From an uncultured Oscillospiraceae bacterium (GTDB taxonomy: Bacteria; Bacillota; Clostridia; Oscillospirales; Oscillospiraceae), in assembly GCA_900759385.1 (NCBI GenBank), contig CAAEUZ010000087.1:1-11347 (forward strand): a stretch of 11,347 nucleotides of DNA. The letters are read 5' to 3'. Position 1 is the first letter of the stretch. Every line of letters starts with the position of its first letter. The notes below the pieces were generated by a model that was not told the origin of the DNA, searched no databases, and was given only the letters and a program-made list of their open reading frames with translations. Positions 5,922 to 11,347 of this stretch are shown in pieces. The position numbers and the translations under genes are program-made.

Positions 5922-6629
5922 TTACAGGCCGTGTTTGGTGAATGTCTCCCAGTCGCGGTGCATGTAGGTTTCTATCGGCATTGCGGTGCCGATATACCTG
6001 GGGTCGTGGCCCTCGGACATGAACTGCTCGAGCAGGTCGGGGCGGCCGGTGGTGTACAGCACGGGCACGCCAGAGCGCTCGCTGGCCTCGCGGATGACCT
6101 CGTAGCCGTCGCGCAGGTCGTCGGCGGAGGCGAGGCGGGCCAGATTGGTGTTGTTCACGAAACCGTCCACCTTCAGCCGGGAGTGCCTCTGCAGGCCCTC
6201 CATGAGGCTGAGGAGTTTGTCCGGGGTGCCGGCCATGGGGCGGCGGGTGTTGACGACGTTCAGCACGGTCAGACTGCCCTCGGGCAGTTCCATGAAGTCC
6301 TGGTGATAGCGGCCCAGGGCCGTGGCGCCGGCGGGGTCGCCGCCCACGTCGAAGATGACCGTATCCCAGTCCATGGCAAAAGCCGAGGCGACCTCCGCGG
6401 GCAGGGAGAGCGTTTCAATGCTGGAGTGGACAAAGTTCGGTGAGACGAGGCGTATTTCCTTGGATTTGATGAGCCCGTTGCGGTCTGTCAGCCTGAAGTA
6501 GGTGTTGACCATGTCCAGGTCCAGCAGCTCGACCTTCTTGCCCTGATTTGCGGCCTGAAAGGCAAAGTTGAGCGCGAGCTCGGTCTTGCCGGAGCCGTAG
6601 TTTCCGATGAAAATTATTACCTCTTTCAT
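5922..6629 (-). CDS. P-loop ATP/GTP-binding protein of unknown role (ParA/MinD/CobQ-like fold)
   Basis: This 235-residue protein has a Walker A motif GNYGSGKT (9-16), LLDLDMVNTYFR (35-46) at the position of the switch I/deviant region, and a Walker B/switch II-like stretch VIFDVGGDPAGATALGRY (91-108). FVNNTNLAR (157-165) may be a base-specificity element. The layout resembles SIMIBI-class NTPases such as ParA/MinD, Mrp and cobyrinate-synthase-like proteins. It has no membrane helix or cysteine cluster. ATG has GGAGGA (complement of 6634-6639) 4 nt upstream. It lies between the PanE-like genes and the oxidoreductase operon, so it may serve assembly, iron-sulfur insertion or regulation of that complex; this is inference from position only. 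Confidence 0.8.
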   Translation of the reverse strand: MKEVIIFIGNYGSGKTELALNFAFQAANQGKKVELLDLDMVNTYFRLTDRNGLIKSKEIRLVSPNFVHSSIETLSLPAEVASAFAMDWDTVIFDVGGDPAGATALGRYHQDFMELPEGSLTVLNVVNTRRPMAGTPDKLLSLMEGLQRHSRLKVDGFVNNTNLARLASADDLRDGYEVIREASERSGVPVLYTTGRPDLLEQFMSEGHDPRYIGTAMPIETYMHRDWETFTKHGL

Positions 6630-6693
6630 TGCTTCCTCCGTTGCTCTCCCGCCGCGCGGGGACCTTTATGGGTGCGAAACGCGCTCAGGCGTC

Positions 6694-7671
6694 TCAGGCG
6701 TTGACGGCTCCGTTCTTCTCGCCGTACTGGTTGTCGTAGTTGTCCTGGATGCAGCGGACTATGTCGCTGAGAACGTCGCAGGTCGGGGTGGGGACGTTGA
6801 ACTGCTTGCCGTAGTCGCTGATGGTGCCGGTGAGGGTATCGACCTCGGTGCGGAGCTTCTTATACAGCATATCCTGGGCCATGCTCGGATAGTAGTCGCT
6901 GATGTTGTCGATGATGTGCTGGTGGTCGACGCGGATGAACTCGTCGGGATCGATGTGGACGCCCTTGTGCTCGGCGACGGCGCAGCACTCGCGGATGACG
7001 TTGTGGAACAGCTTCTTGCCGTAGGGGTTGTTCTCGACGTAGCCTATCTTCAGGCGGGTGACGGCGCAGACGGTGTTGACGGTGCAGTTGACGATGACCT
7101 TCTTCCAGATGAAGGGCAGGACGTCCTCGCGGAACACGGCCTCGCAGCCGCCCTTGTTGAAGCAGTCCTCCATGTACTTGCCGGCGGCGACGGTGAGCTC
7201 ATTGTTCTCCAGAGCGCCGAAGTTCATGATGACGCCCTCGCTGGGGGTGGAGACGCAGCCGCCAGGGCCGTCGAGGGCGGTGCCGATGACGCCGGAGCCG
7301 ACCATGCAGCGGGAGGCGGGGTAGAACTTGAGCAGCTTGTCGTCGTTGCCCAGGCCGTTGATGAGGCTGACCAGGACGGTGTTCTCGCCGATGCAGTGCT
7401 TGGCGCCCTGGATGGCGTTCTCGAGCTGGTTGGCCTTGGTCATGAAGATGACGATGTCCATGGTGTCAACTTCGTCGGCGGTGTAAGCGGTGTGGAAGCC
7501 GGTCAGGACGGTGGTCTTGTCCGGGTAAATGGTGAACTTCATGCCGTGGTCACGGACGGCGTCCATGTGGGCCTTGTACGGATCGATGAGGGTCATGTCC
7601 GCGCCGCCAGCGCGCAGATAGCTGGCAAACACGCTGCCGGCCGCACCGGAACCTACCATTGCGATTTTCAT
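6694..7671 (-). CDS. Ketopantoate reductase (PanE/ApbA) family dehydrogenase, copy 1
   Basis: This 325-residue NAD(P)-dependent oxidoreductase interconverts a 2-oxoacid and a D-2-hydroxyacid. It has the Rossmann motif GSGAAG (7-12). Residues equivalent to the E. coli PanE active site are all present by my alignment: K79 (MTKANQ), N105 (INGLGN), K191/N195/N199 (WKKVIVNCTVN), S263-D267 (PSMAQD) and E276 (RTEVDTLTG). D30 at the end of strand beta-2 replaces the basic residue of NADPH-using PanE, suggesting NAD(H). PanE-family enzymes in lactic acid bacteria act on branched 2-oxoacids, so the name ketopantoate reductase may mislead. AGGAGGA lies 9 nt before the ATG. It follows a close paralog by 78 nt, and both end in a similar NYDNQYG tail. 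Confidence 0.9.
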   Translation of the reverse strand: MKIAMVGSGAAGSVFASYLRAGGADMTLIDPYKAHMDAVRDHGMKFTIYPDKTTVLTGFHTAYTADEVDTMDIVIFMTKANQLENAIQGAKHCIGENTVLVSLINGLGNDDKLLKFYPASRCMVGSGVIGTALDGPGGCVSTPSEGVIMNFGALENNELTVAAGKYMEDCFNKGGCEAVFREDVLPFIWKKVIVNCTVNTVCAVTRLKIGYVENNPYGKKLFHNVIRECCAVAEHKGVHIDPDEFIRVDHQHIIDNISDYYPSMAQDMLYKKLRTEVDTLTGTISDYGKQFNVPTPTCDVLSDIVRCIQDNYDNQYGEKNGAVNA

Positions 7672-7720
7672 AATTTCTCTTCCTCCTAATTGTTGATGCT
7701 GTCGCTATGAGATATGTTTT

Positions 7721-7738
7721 CGTCTCTTTGCAGAGACG
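7721..7738 (-). other. RNA hairpin with GNRA tetraloop between the two PanE-like genes
   Basis: On the - strand the sequence reads CGTCTCT-GCAA-AGAGACG: a perfect 7-bp stem closed by a GCAA (GNRA) tetraloop. It sits in the 78-nt gap between the paralogous dehydrogenase genes, 12 nt after the first stop codon. It is followed by A-rich rather than T-rich sequence on that strand, so it is not an intrinsic terminator. A stabilising or processing hairpin inside a polycistronic mRNA is a reasonable reading. Confidence 0.5.
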
Positions 7739-7749
7739 GAGAGAGCGGA

Positions 7750-8709
7750 TTAACCATTCTCGGCCCCGTACTGGTTGTCGTAGTTCGCCTGCACGCAGCG
7801 GATCAGGTCGGCGAACACGCTGTTGTACGGGGTGGGCACTCCCAGGCGCTCGCCGTACATGGCGATGGCGCCGTTGAGGACCTCTACCTCAGTCTGGCGG
7901 TGGTGGAGCACTGCATCCTGGGCCATGCTGGGGTAGTAGTCGCCCAGGTTGGCGCGCAGGTTGGCGATGTCGCCCTCGATGAGGGGCCAGATATCGCCGA
8001 CGCCGAGCGCTTTGGCCACGGCGCAGCCCTCTTTCCAGATGTTCATCAGGAGCTTCATGCCCCACTCGTTGTCCATCACGAAATGCAGCCTCATGCGCGT
8101 CACGGCGCAGACCGCGTTGTAGCCGCTGTTGGTGACGGCCTTTTTCCAGAGCAGGACGCGCACGTCGTCCTCAAAGCTGGCGTGGCAGCCGCCGGCCTCG
8201 AAGCACTCTGCGAGGTACTTGCCGGCCGCGTCTGTCTCGGGGCTATTTTCAGCCGCGCCGAAGAACATCTGGATGCCGTCCTCGGGCTTGGACACGCAGC
8301 AGCCGGGCCCGGCCAGCTCCGTGCCGATGACTCCCGCACCGTACATTATGCGGGTCCTGGGCACGTATTTCATCAGTATTTCGTCGTTGCCGATGCCGTT
8401 CTGCAGCGAGACGACCACGGTCTGTGGTCCCACACAGTGCATGACGTCGGGCATTACGCCGTCGGTCTGCGTGGCCTTGACCATGAGGATGACGATGTCC
8501 ATCACGGGAAGCTCCGCCGCTGTCGGGGAGGTGTGGAAACCGGTGAGGACACACTCCTCACCCCTGCAGCGGAAAGTGAGGCCGTCGGCGGCTATCTTGT
8601 CCATGTGGGCCTTGTACTTGTCCACAAGGTACATGTCCGCTCCGCCGCGCCTTAAATACGCCGCAAACACGCTCCCGGCCGCGCCGGAGCCTATCATTGC
8701 TATTTTCAC
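7750..8709 (-). CDS. Ketopantoate reductase (PanE/ApbA) family dehydrogenase, copy 2
   Basis: This 319-residue paralog of the adjacent downstream dehydrogenase shares long identical blocks with it, such as GSGAAGSVFA, VLTGFHT, DYYPSMAQD and NYDNQYG. Family active-site positions are conserved: K78 (MVKATQ), N104 (LQNGIGN), K190/N194/N198, S261-D265 and E274. D30 again ends strand beta-2. Longer in-frame starts run into the regulator gene. The GTG at 8709 was chosen because AGGAGGA (complement of 8717-8723) lies 7 nt upstream and the protein then starts at the Rossmann strand (VKIAMIGSGAAG), as in copy 1. It starts 22 nt after the GntR stop, so it is cotranscribed with the regulator. Two diverged copies may differ in substrate or form a heteromer. 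Confidence 0.9.
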   Translation of the reverse strand: MKIAMIGSGAAGSVFAAYLRRGGADMYLVDKYKAHMDKIAADGLTFRCRGEECVLTGFHTSPTAAELPVMDIVILMVKATQTDGVMPDVMHCVGPQTVVVSLQNGIGNDEILMKYVPRTRIMYGAGVIGTELAGPGCCVSKPEDGIQMFFGAAENSPETDAAGKYLAECFEAGGCHASFEDDVRVLLWKKAVTNSGYNAVCAVTRMRLHFVMDNEWGMKLLMNIWKEGCAVAKALGVGDIWPLIEGDIANLRANLGDYYPSMAQDAVLHHRQTEVEVLNGAIAMYGERLGVPTPYNSVFADLIRCVQANYDNQYGAENG

Positions 8710-8731
8710 TGGGCTCTCCTCCTGACTTACC

Positions 8732-9475
8732 TCATTTATTTTTGTCCCCGCCGCGCTTGAAGATGGCGAAGGGGTCGCCCTTGTCGTCGCAGTAGGCCAC
8801 AAAATTGAGGCTGGACTGTATATGATCCGCCATGCACTGCCGCGCGAGGGCCGGAATATGCAGCTTTATCGAGGAGACGATGGCCACGTGCTGATGCACC
8901 ACCTGGCTGGACCAGGGATTGGTGGTGCCGGGGTTGATGAACTTCGTCCAGGAGCCCTGGTACATCTTGAGGTTGGGCAGCAGCTCGTTATAGCTGCGTA
9001 TGAGGTACTTGTTGCCGCAAGAGTCAACAATCAGCTTGTGGAAGGGCATATCCGTCTCCTTGAGCCGGATGCCGTCCAGCTTGGGCACGGCCTTCTTGAA
9101 CTCGGTGGCCAGACCGTCCATCTGGGCGATTGCCTCCGCCGAGGCATTCTCCGCACAGAGGGCGGCCGCCTCGCACTCGATCGCCGTGCGCGCGTCGTAG
9201 AGGTCGATCATGTCGCGCATGTTCATGTCCGTGACATAGAAACCGCTGGTGCGCGGACGCGTTTCTACAAAGCCTATGGCCTGCAGGCGGTTTATCGCCT
9301 CGACCACCGGGGTGCGTGAAATGCCTAAATCTGTGGCAATTTGGTTGATGTTCAGTTTTGAGGACGGGGGAATGTCAAGAACGACGATTTCATCATACAG
9401 AATTTGGGTGACGACATCGCTCAGCTTGGCAAATGGATTCTTTTCCAGATAACTTTCGAGCTTTTCCCTGTTCAT
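8732..9475 (-). CDS. GntR-family transcriptional regulator, FadR/FCD subfamily
   Basis: This 247-residue protein has an N-terminal winged helix (about 15-80) with KLNINQIATDLGISRTPVVEAINRL as its helix-turn-helix core, then an all-helical FCD effector domain (about 86-225). The FCD metal-binding set appears complete: D142, H146 (DMPFH), H196 (HQHVAIVSSI) and H218 (ADHIQSS). Members of this subfamily usually bind organic acids (lactate, pyruvate, sugar acids, fatty acyl-CoA) and repress nearby catabolic genes. It is the first gene of the minus-strand cluster and faces the transporter gene across a 447-bp regulatory region, which makes autoregulation and control of the transporter likely. A weak AGGTGG site lies 10 nt before the ATG. 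Effector unknown; a 2-oxo or 2-hydroxyacid would fit the neighbours. Confidence 0.93.
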   Translation of the reverse strand: MNREKLESYLEKNPFAKLSDVVTQILYDEIVVLDIPPSSKLNINQIATDLGISRTPVVEAINRLQAIGFVETRPRTSGFYVTDMNMRDMIDLYDARTAIECEAAALCAENASAEAIAQMDGLATEFKKAVPKLDGIRLKETDMPFHKLIVDSCGNKYLIRSYNELLPNLKMYQGSWTKFINPGTTNPWSSQVVHQHVAIVSSIKLHIPALARQCMADHIQSSLNFVAYCDDKGDPFAIFKRGGDKNK

Positions 9476-9515
9476 TAAAAGCTAACCACCTGAGACGCAA
9501 ATTCGATGCACAAAG

Positions 9516-9532
9516 CCAAGTTTTGCACTTGG
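9516..9532. promoter_or_regulatory. Inverted repeat, candidate operator near the regulator gene
   Basis: CCAAGT (9516-9521), spacer TTTGC, ACTTGG (9527-9532) is a perfect 6-bp inverted repeat, 41 bases upstream of the regulator start codon. Size and symmetry suit a GntR dimer. Its position downstream of a possible leftward promoter suits autorepression. It does not match the classical FadR TGGTnnnACCA pattern. Confidence 0.4.
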
Positions 9533-9589
9533 AGGGCTTCTATTCACGCTACTAATTTACCACAACACACCCTCCAAAATCAAGAAGGA

Positions 9590-9607
9590 TGCAATATTTC
9601 TACAAAT
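9590..9607 (+). repeat. Direct repeat, copy 1
   Basis: TGCAATATTTCTACAAAT here and TGCAATATTTACAAAAT at 9784-9800 share TGCAATATTT followed, with one added CT/T difference, by ACAAA. Two long near-identical words 194 bp apart in a short regulatory region suggest paired binding sites for one regulator. Confidence 0.45.
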
Positions 9608-9783
9608 CACACAATACTGCCTCGAAAAAAATGCTTTTGGCAAATGCAACGGGATTCACAAAAAAGTTAGTGAAGTTTTTAGCTAATGAGCCGATTTGAG
9701 GGCGAAAGCGATGTGAAAAAACTGACAACTGACCCAACTAAATGCAGCGTGCGTGTTTGGAGCTGTAAACGCCCTTGATTAAG

Positions 9784-9800
9784 TGCAATATTTACAAAAT
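9784..9800 (+). repeat. Direct repeat, copy 2
   Basis: This is the second copy of the TGCAATATTT...ACAAA word found at 9590-9607. It ends 21 bp before the -35 box of the transporter promoter, a usual position for an activator or an upstream operator. A further shared word, ACGCAAATT, is found at 9495-9503 and 9815-9823. Confidence 0.45.
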
Positions 9801-9821
9801 CTTAAAAAAGATGCACGCAAA

Positions 9822-9850
9822 TTGAAACATTTTCAAACTCGGATTATAAT
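9822..9850 (+). promoter_or_regulatory. Sigma-A type promoter of the transporter gene
   Basis: TTGAAA (9822-9827) and a perfect TATAAT (9845-9850) are separated by exactly 17 nt, close to the vegetative sigma consensus TTGACA-17-TATAAT. Transcription would start near 9857, giving a leader of about 66 nt before the transporter ATG. Confidence 0.85.
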
Positions 9851-9854
9851 CCGA
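9839..9854. promoter_or_regulatory. 16-bp perfect palindrome over the -10 box (candidate operator)
   Basis: TCGGATTATAATCCGA is perfectly self-complementary, and the -10 hexamer TATAAT lies inside it. A dimeric repressor bound here would block polymerase directly. The GntR/FCD protein encoded across the region is the obvious candidate. Confidence 0.65.
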
Positions 9855-9856
9855 CT

Positions 9857-9873
9857 AGTTGCTAACAGCAGCT
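9857..9873 (+). other. Small hairpin at the predicted transcript 5' end
   Basis: AGTTGCT (9857-9863), loop AAC, AGCAGCT (9867-9873) pair with one G-U. It begins at about the predicted first transcribed base, so the transporter mRNA could start with a 5' stem-loop, a common way to protect an mRNA from decay. Confidence 0.35.
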
Positions 9874-9922
9874 ATGAGAGAAGAGAGAGCAAAACTAAAA
9901 ATGGGAAGGAGCGCCGAGATTT

Positions 9923-11113
9923 ATGACTGAAAACCCCAATGAAAAATCGGCAGTGACCAAGGGTACATTTGCAGCCGGCTTCTCCGTTGCGAGCGTGTGG
10001 TTCGGCACCCACGTTGGCGCGGGCTTTGCAACCGGCAACCAGGTTATCACCTACTACGTCCAATACGGCTGGACAGCCGTGCTTTACCCGCTCATATCCA
10101 TGGGCATCCTGGCGTATGTTATCTACACCATAATGAAGTTTGCCCGCCTGCGCGGCCTGGACAACTATGCGGATACCTTCCGCGAGCTGTGGAGCCCGTA
10201 CCCCTGGCTGAGCATCACCTTCGAGATCTTCTACATAGTTATAATTCTCGCGGCAGTTGCGGCAGCCATTTCCGGCGCGGCGCTGCTGGTTGACGACGTG
10301 TTCCATTTCCCCGGCGGAACGGAAGAGACCGCCTCTCTGCTGAGCACCATCCTCGTCGCCGTGCTGCTCATCCTGCTGTGTCTGTTCGGCGTCAAGCTGA
10401 TAATCGCCGCCTCCACGGTACTTACCGTAGGCATCATAGTCACGGCGGGCCTGATGATAATCATCGGCGTCGCCAACCGTCCGGACGAAGTCATGGAAGC
10501 TTTCAGCCGTCCGCTGGTCACACCAGGCAAGGCGTTTTGGCAGGGCGTTATAATCTACTGCGCCTTCCAGTGCGTCTCCATCCCGCCCATGATAGCCGCG
10601 GCCGTAACCCTGAACCAGAAGGGCGTCAAGAAGGCCGGCATTTTCGGCGGCATCATGAACGGCGGCATGCTGGCCCTCTCCGGCCTCATGCTCCTCGGCT
10701 GGATGCCTGAGATCGACGCCGCCGGCGCCAGGGCCCTGCCCAACCAGTTCATCTGCTCCAATGTCGGCATGGACTGGCTGCTGGTTGCCTACTCGATACT
10801 GCTCTTCTGCGCCTTCGTGTCCACCTGCGTCACCCTCATCTACACGATGATCCTGCGCATCGACAAGAAGTTCTTCCAGAAGGTCAACGTCCACGAGCGT
10901 ATCCGCATGGCTGTCATCGGCGTCGTCATGGTCGCCGTCTGCATGCTCATCAGCCGCGTCGGCATCAGCGACATCATCACCTACGCTTACGGCTATGACG
11001 GCTACCTGGCTCTCGTCGCCATCGTCATCCCGGTCATCATCATCGGCAACATCAAGAACAGAAAGTACGTCAAGGAGCACCCCGAGTGCCTCAAGAAGTA
11101 CGGCAATTCCTGA
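9923..11113 (+). CDS. YkvI-like membrane transporter (APC/LeuT-fold superfamily)
   Basis: This 396-residue integral membrane protein has about ten to eleven hydrophobic helices, roughly at 14-34, 50-72, 97-122, 137-161, 163-184, 204-228, 238-260, 284-309, 327-345 and 360-377. The first helix contains WFGTHVGAGFATGNQ (26-40), a GxGFATG motif that matches the unwound TM1 substrate/ion site of LeuT-fold carriers. From memory this places it with the YkvI family of Bacillus, whose substrate is not established to my knowledge. No signal peptide is expected. The ATG has AAGGAG at 9906-9911, 11 nt upstream. It is divergent from the GntR-enzyme cluster and sits under a strong promoter with an operator-like palindrome, so it is probably the importer or exporter for the substrate of those enzymes. 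Confidence 0.87.
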   Translation: MTENPNEKSAVTKGTFAAGFSVASVWFGTHVGAGFATGNQVITYYVQYGWTAVLYPLISMGILAYVIYTIMKFARLRGLDNYADTFRELWSPYPWLSITFEIFYIVIILAAVAAAISGAALLVDDVFHFPGGTEETASLLSTILVAVLLILLCLFGVKLIIAASTVLTVGIIVTAGLMIIIGVANRPDEVMEAFSRPLVTPGKAFWQGVIIYCAFQCVSIPPMIAAAVTLNQKGVKKAGIFGGIMNGGMLALSGLMLLGWMPEIDAAGARALPNQFICSNVGMDWLLVAYSILLFCAFVSTCVTLIYTMILRIDKKFFQKVNVHERIRMAVIGVVMVAVCMLISRVGISDIITYAYGYDGYLALVAIVIPVIIIGNIKNRKYVKEHPECLKKYGNS

Positions 11114-11127
11114 GAGGAAGGGTTTAA

Positions 11128-11340
11128 TTGTCAAACAAGCTCAAATGGCTCATAATTACCTGCATCATCGTCGCAATGGTGCTGCTGGTGACCTTCGGTT
11201 TTCAAGCGATGTTTGACTTTGCCCTCGCGCCGTTGCCCACGATTGTACTTGTCTTCGTCGTCTACGGTCTGGGCCGCGTCTGGACGCGCTCTCCGTCAAC
11301 GCAGACAGAGCCTGACGCCGCCGGGGACGAGGAAAAATAA
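11128..11340 (+). CDS. Small two-helix membrane protein
   Basis: This 70-residue protein has two hydrophobic segments, about residues 6-25 (KWLIITCIIVAMVLLVTFGF) and 35-50, followed by a polar, acidic tail (EPDAAGDEEK). It starts at a TTG at 11128 with AGGAAGG at 11115-11121, 6 nt upstream, and lies 14 nt after the transporter stop, so it is cotranscribed with it. I do not recognise a family. Size, topology and position suit a small accessory or stabilising subunit of the transporter, comparable in arrangement to small subunits of other carriers; that role is inference. The TTG is required because no in-frame ATG precedes the first helix. Confidence 0.75.
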   Translation: MSNKLKWLIITCIIVAMVLLVTFGFQAMFDFALAPLPTIVLVFVVYGLGRVWTRSPSTQTEPDAAGDEEK

Positions 11341-11347
11341 AAGAGCA

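Larger units (their letters stand above)
9476..9922. promoter_or_regulatory. Divergent regulatory region between regulator and transporter
   Basis: This 447-bp stretch is much richer in A and T than the flanking genes and has no credible gene. It contains a near-consensus rightward promoter, a 16-bp palindrome over its -10 box, a 17-bp imperfectly spaced palindrome near the regulator gene, a direct repeat, and seven TGCA tetramers at 9507, 9524, 9590, 9645, 9743, 9784 and 9812. Most tetramers read RTGCA followed by A or C. About two would be expected by chance. A smaller dyad, ATCTT-AAAA-AAGAT, lies at 9799-9812. For the regulator, a leftward TTGATT (18-nt spacer) TAAATT pair over about 9551-9580 is a weak promoter candidate. 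Confidence 0.7.

Noticed and set aside
6607..8655. Two long + strand open frames (6607-7689 and 7714-8655) opposite the PanE-like genes
   Set aside because: Their similar sequences merely mirror the similarity of the two real paralogs on the opposite strand.
8710..8802. 31-residue N-terminal extension of the second PanE-like protein
   Set aside because: It overlaps the regulator gene and is low-complexity; the GTG at 8709 with AGGAGGA upstream begins exactly at the Rossmann fold like its paralog.
9476..9922. Riboswitch or CRISPR in the AT-rich gap
   Set aside because: The predicted leader is only about 66 nt with one small hairpin, and the repeats are two copies without regular spacing, so neither fits.
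9872..11134. 420-residue minus-strand open frame opposite the transporter
   Set aside because: Asp/Ala/Gly/His-rich shadow frame; the + strand has clear membrane helices, promoter and ribosome binding site.

Overview
The window looks like a chromosomal piece of an anaerobic, GC-rich gut-type Clostridia member (Oscillospirales-like). The evidence is a GC-rich coding style, strong AGGAGG-type ribosome binding sites, GTG/TTG starts, a four-subunit ferredoxin-dependent 2-oxoacid oxidoreductase (an oxygen-sensitive enzyme class), an ECF sigma/zinc-finger anti-sigma pair, and a palindromic intergenic repeat of a type I recall from Oscillospiraceae. The taxonomic call is inference; no rRNA or marker gene is present.

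Layout. (1) Positions 1-425 hold no convincing gene, but several GC-rich hairpins, one probably an interspersed repeat. (2) Positions 426-1837 (+) encode a macrodomain ADP-ribosyl hydrolase and an RluA-family pseudouridine synthase joined by a GTGA overlap, followed by a hairpin terminator. (3) Positions 1899-3143 (+) hold a candidate ECF-type promoter, an ECF sigma factor and its membrane anti-sigma factor joined by an ATGA overlap. (4) A symmetrical bidirectional terminator at 3145-3179 separates this from a long minus-strand cluster. (5) Read from 9475 down to 3197 (-), the cluster encodes a GntR/FCD regulator, two ketopantoate-reductase-family dehydrogenases, a P-loop ATPase-like protein, and the delta, alpha, beta and gamma subunits of a Vor/Kor-type 2-oxoacid:ferredoxin oxidoreductase. 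(6) An AT-richer 447-bp divergent regulatory region (9476-9922) carries a near-consensus promoter with a 16-bp palindrome over its -10 box, plus repeated TGCA-centred motifs. (7) Positions 9923-11340 (+) encode a YkvI-like transporter and a 70-residue two-helix membrane protein.

How it may work together (inference). The regulator sits between the transporter and the enzyme operon, as in many catabolic loci. The transporter could import a 2-hydroxy or amino acid-like substrate; the PanE-like dehydrogenases could oxidise a 2-hydroxyacid to a 2-oxoacid, with Asp at the end of beta-strand 2 suggesting NAD use; and the Vor/Kor complex could convert the 2-oxoacid to an acyl-CoA, CO2 and reduced ferredoxin. 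This would be a compact 2-hydroxyacid/2-oxoacid utilisation locus. The substrate cannot be read from the sequence.
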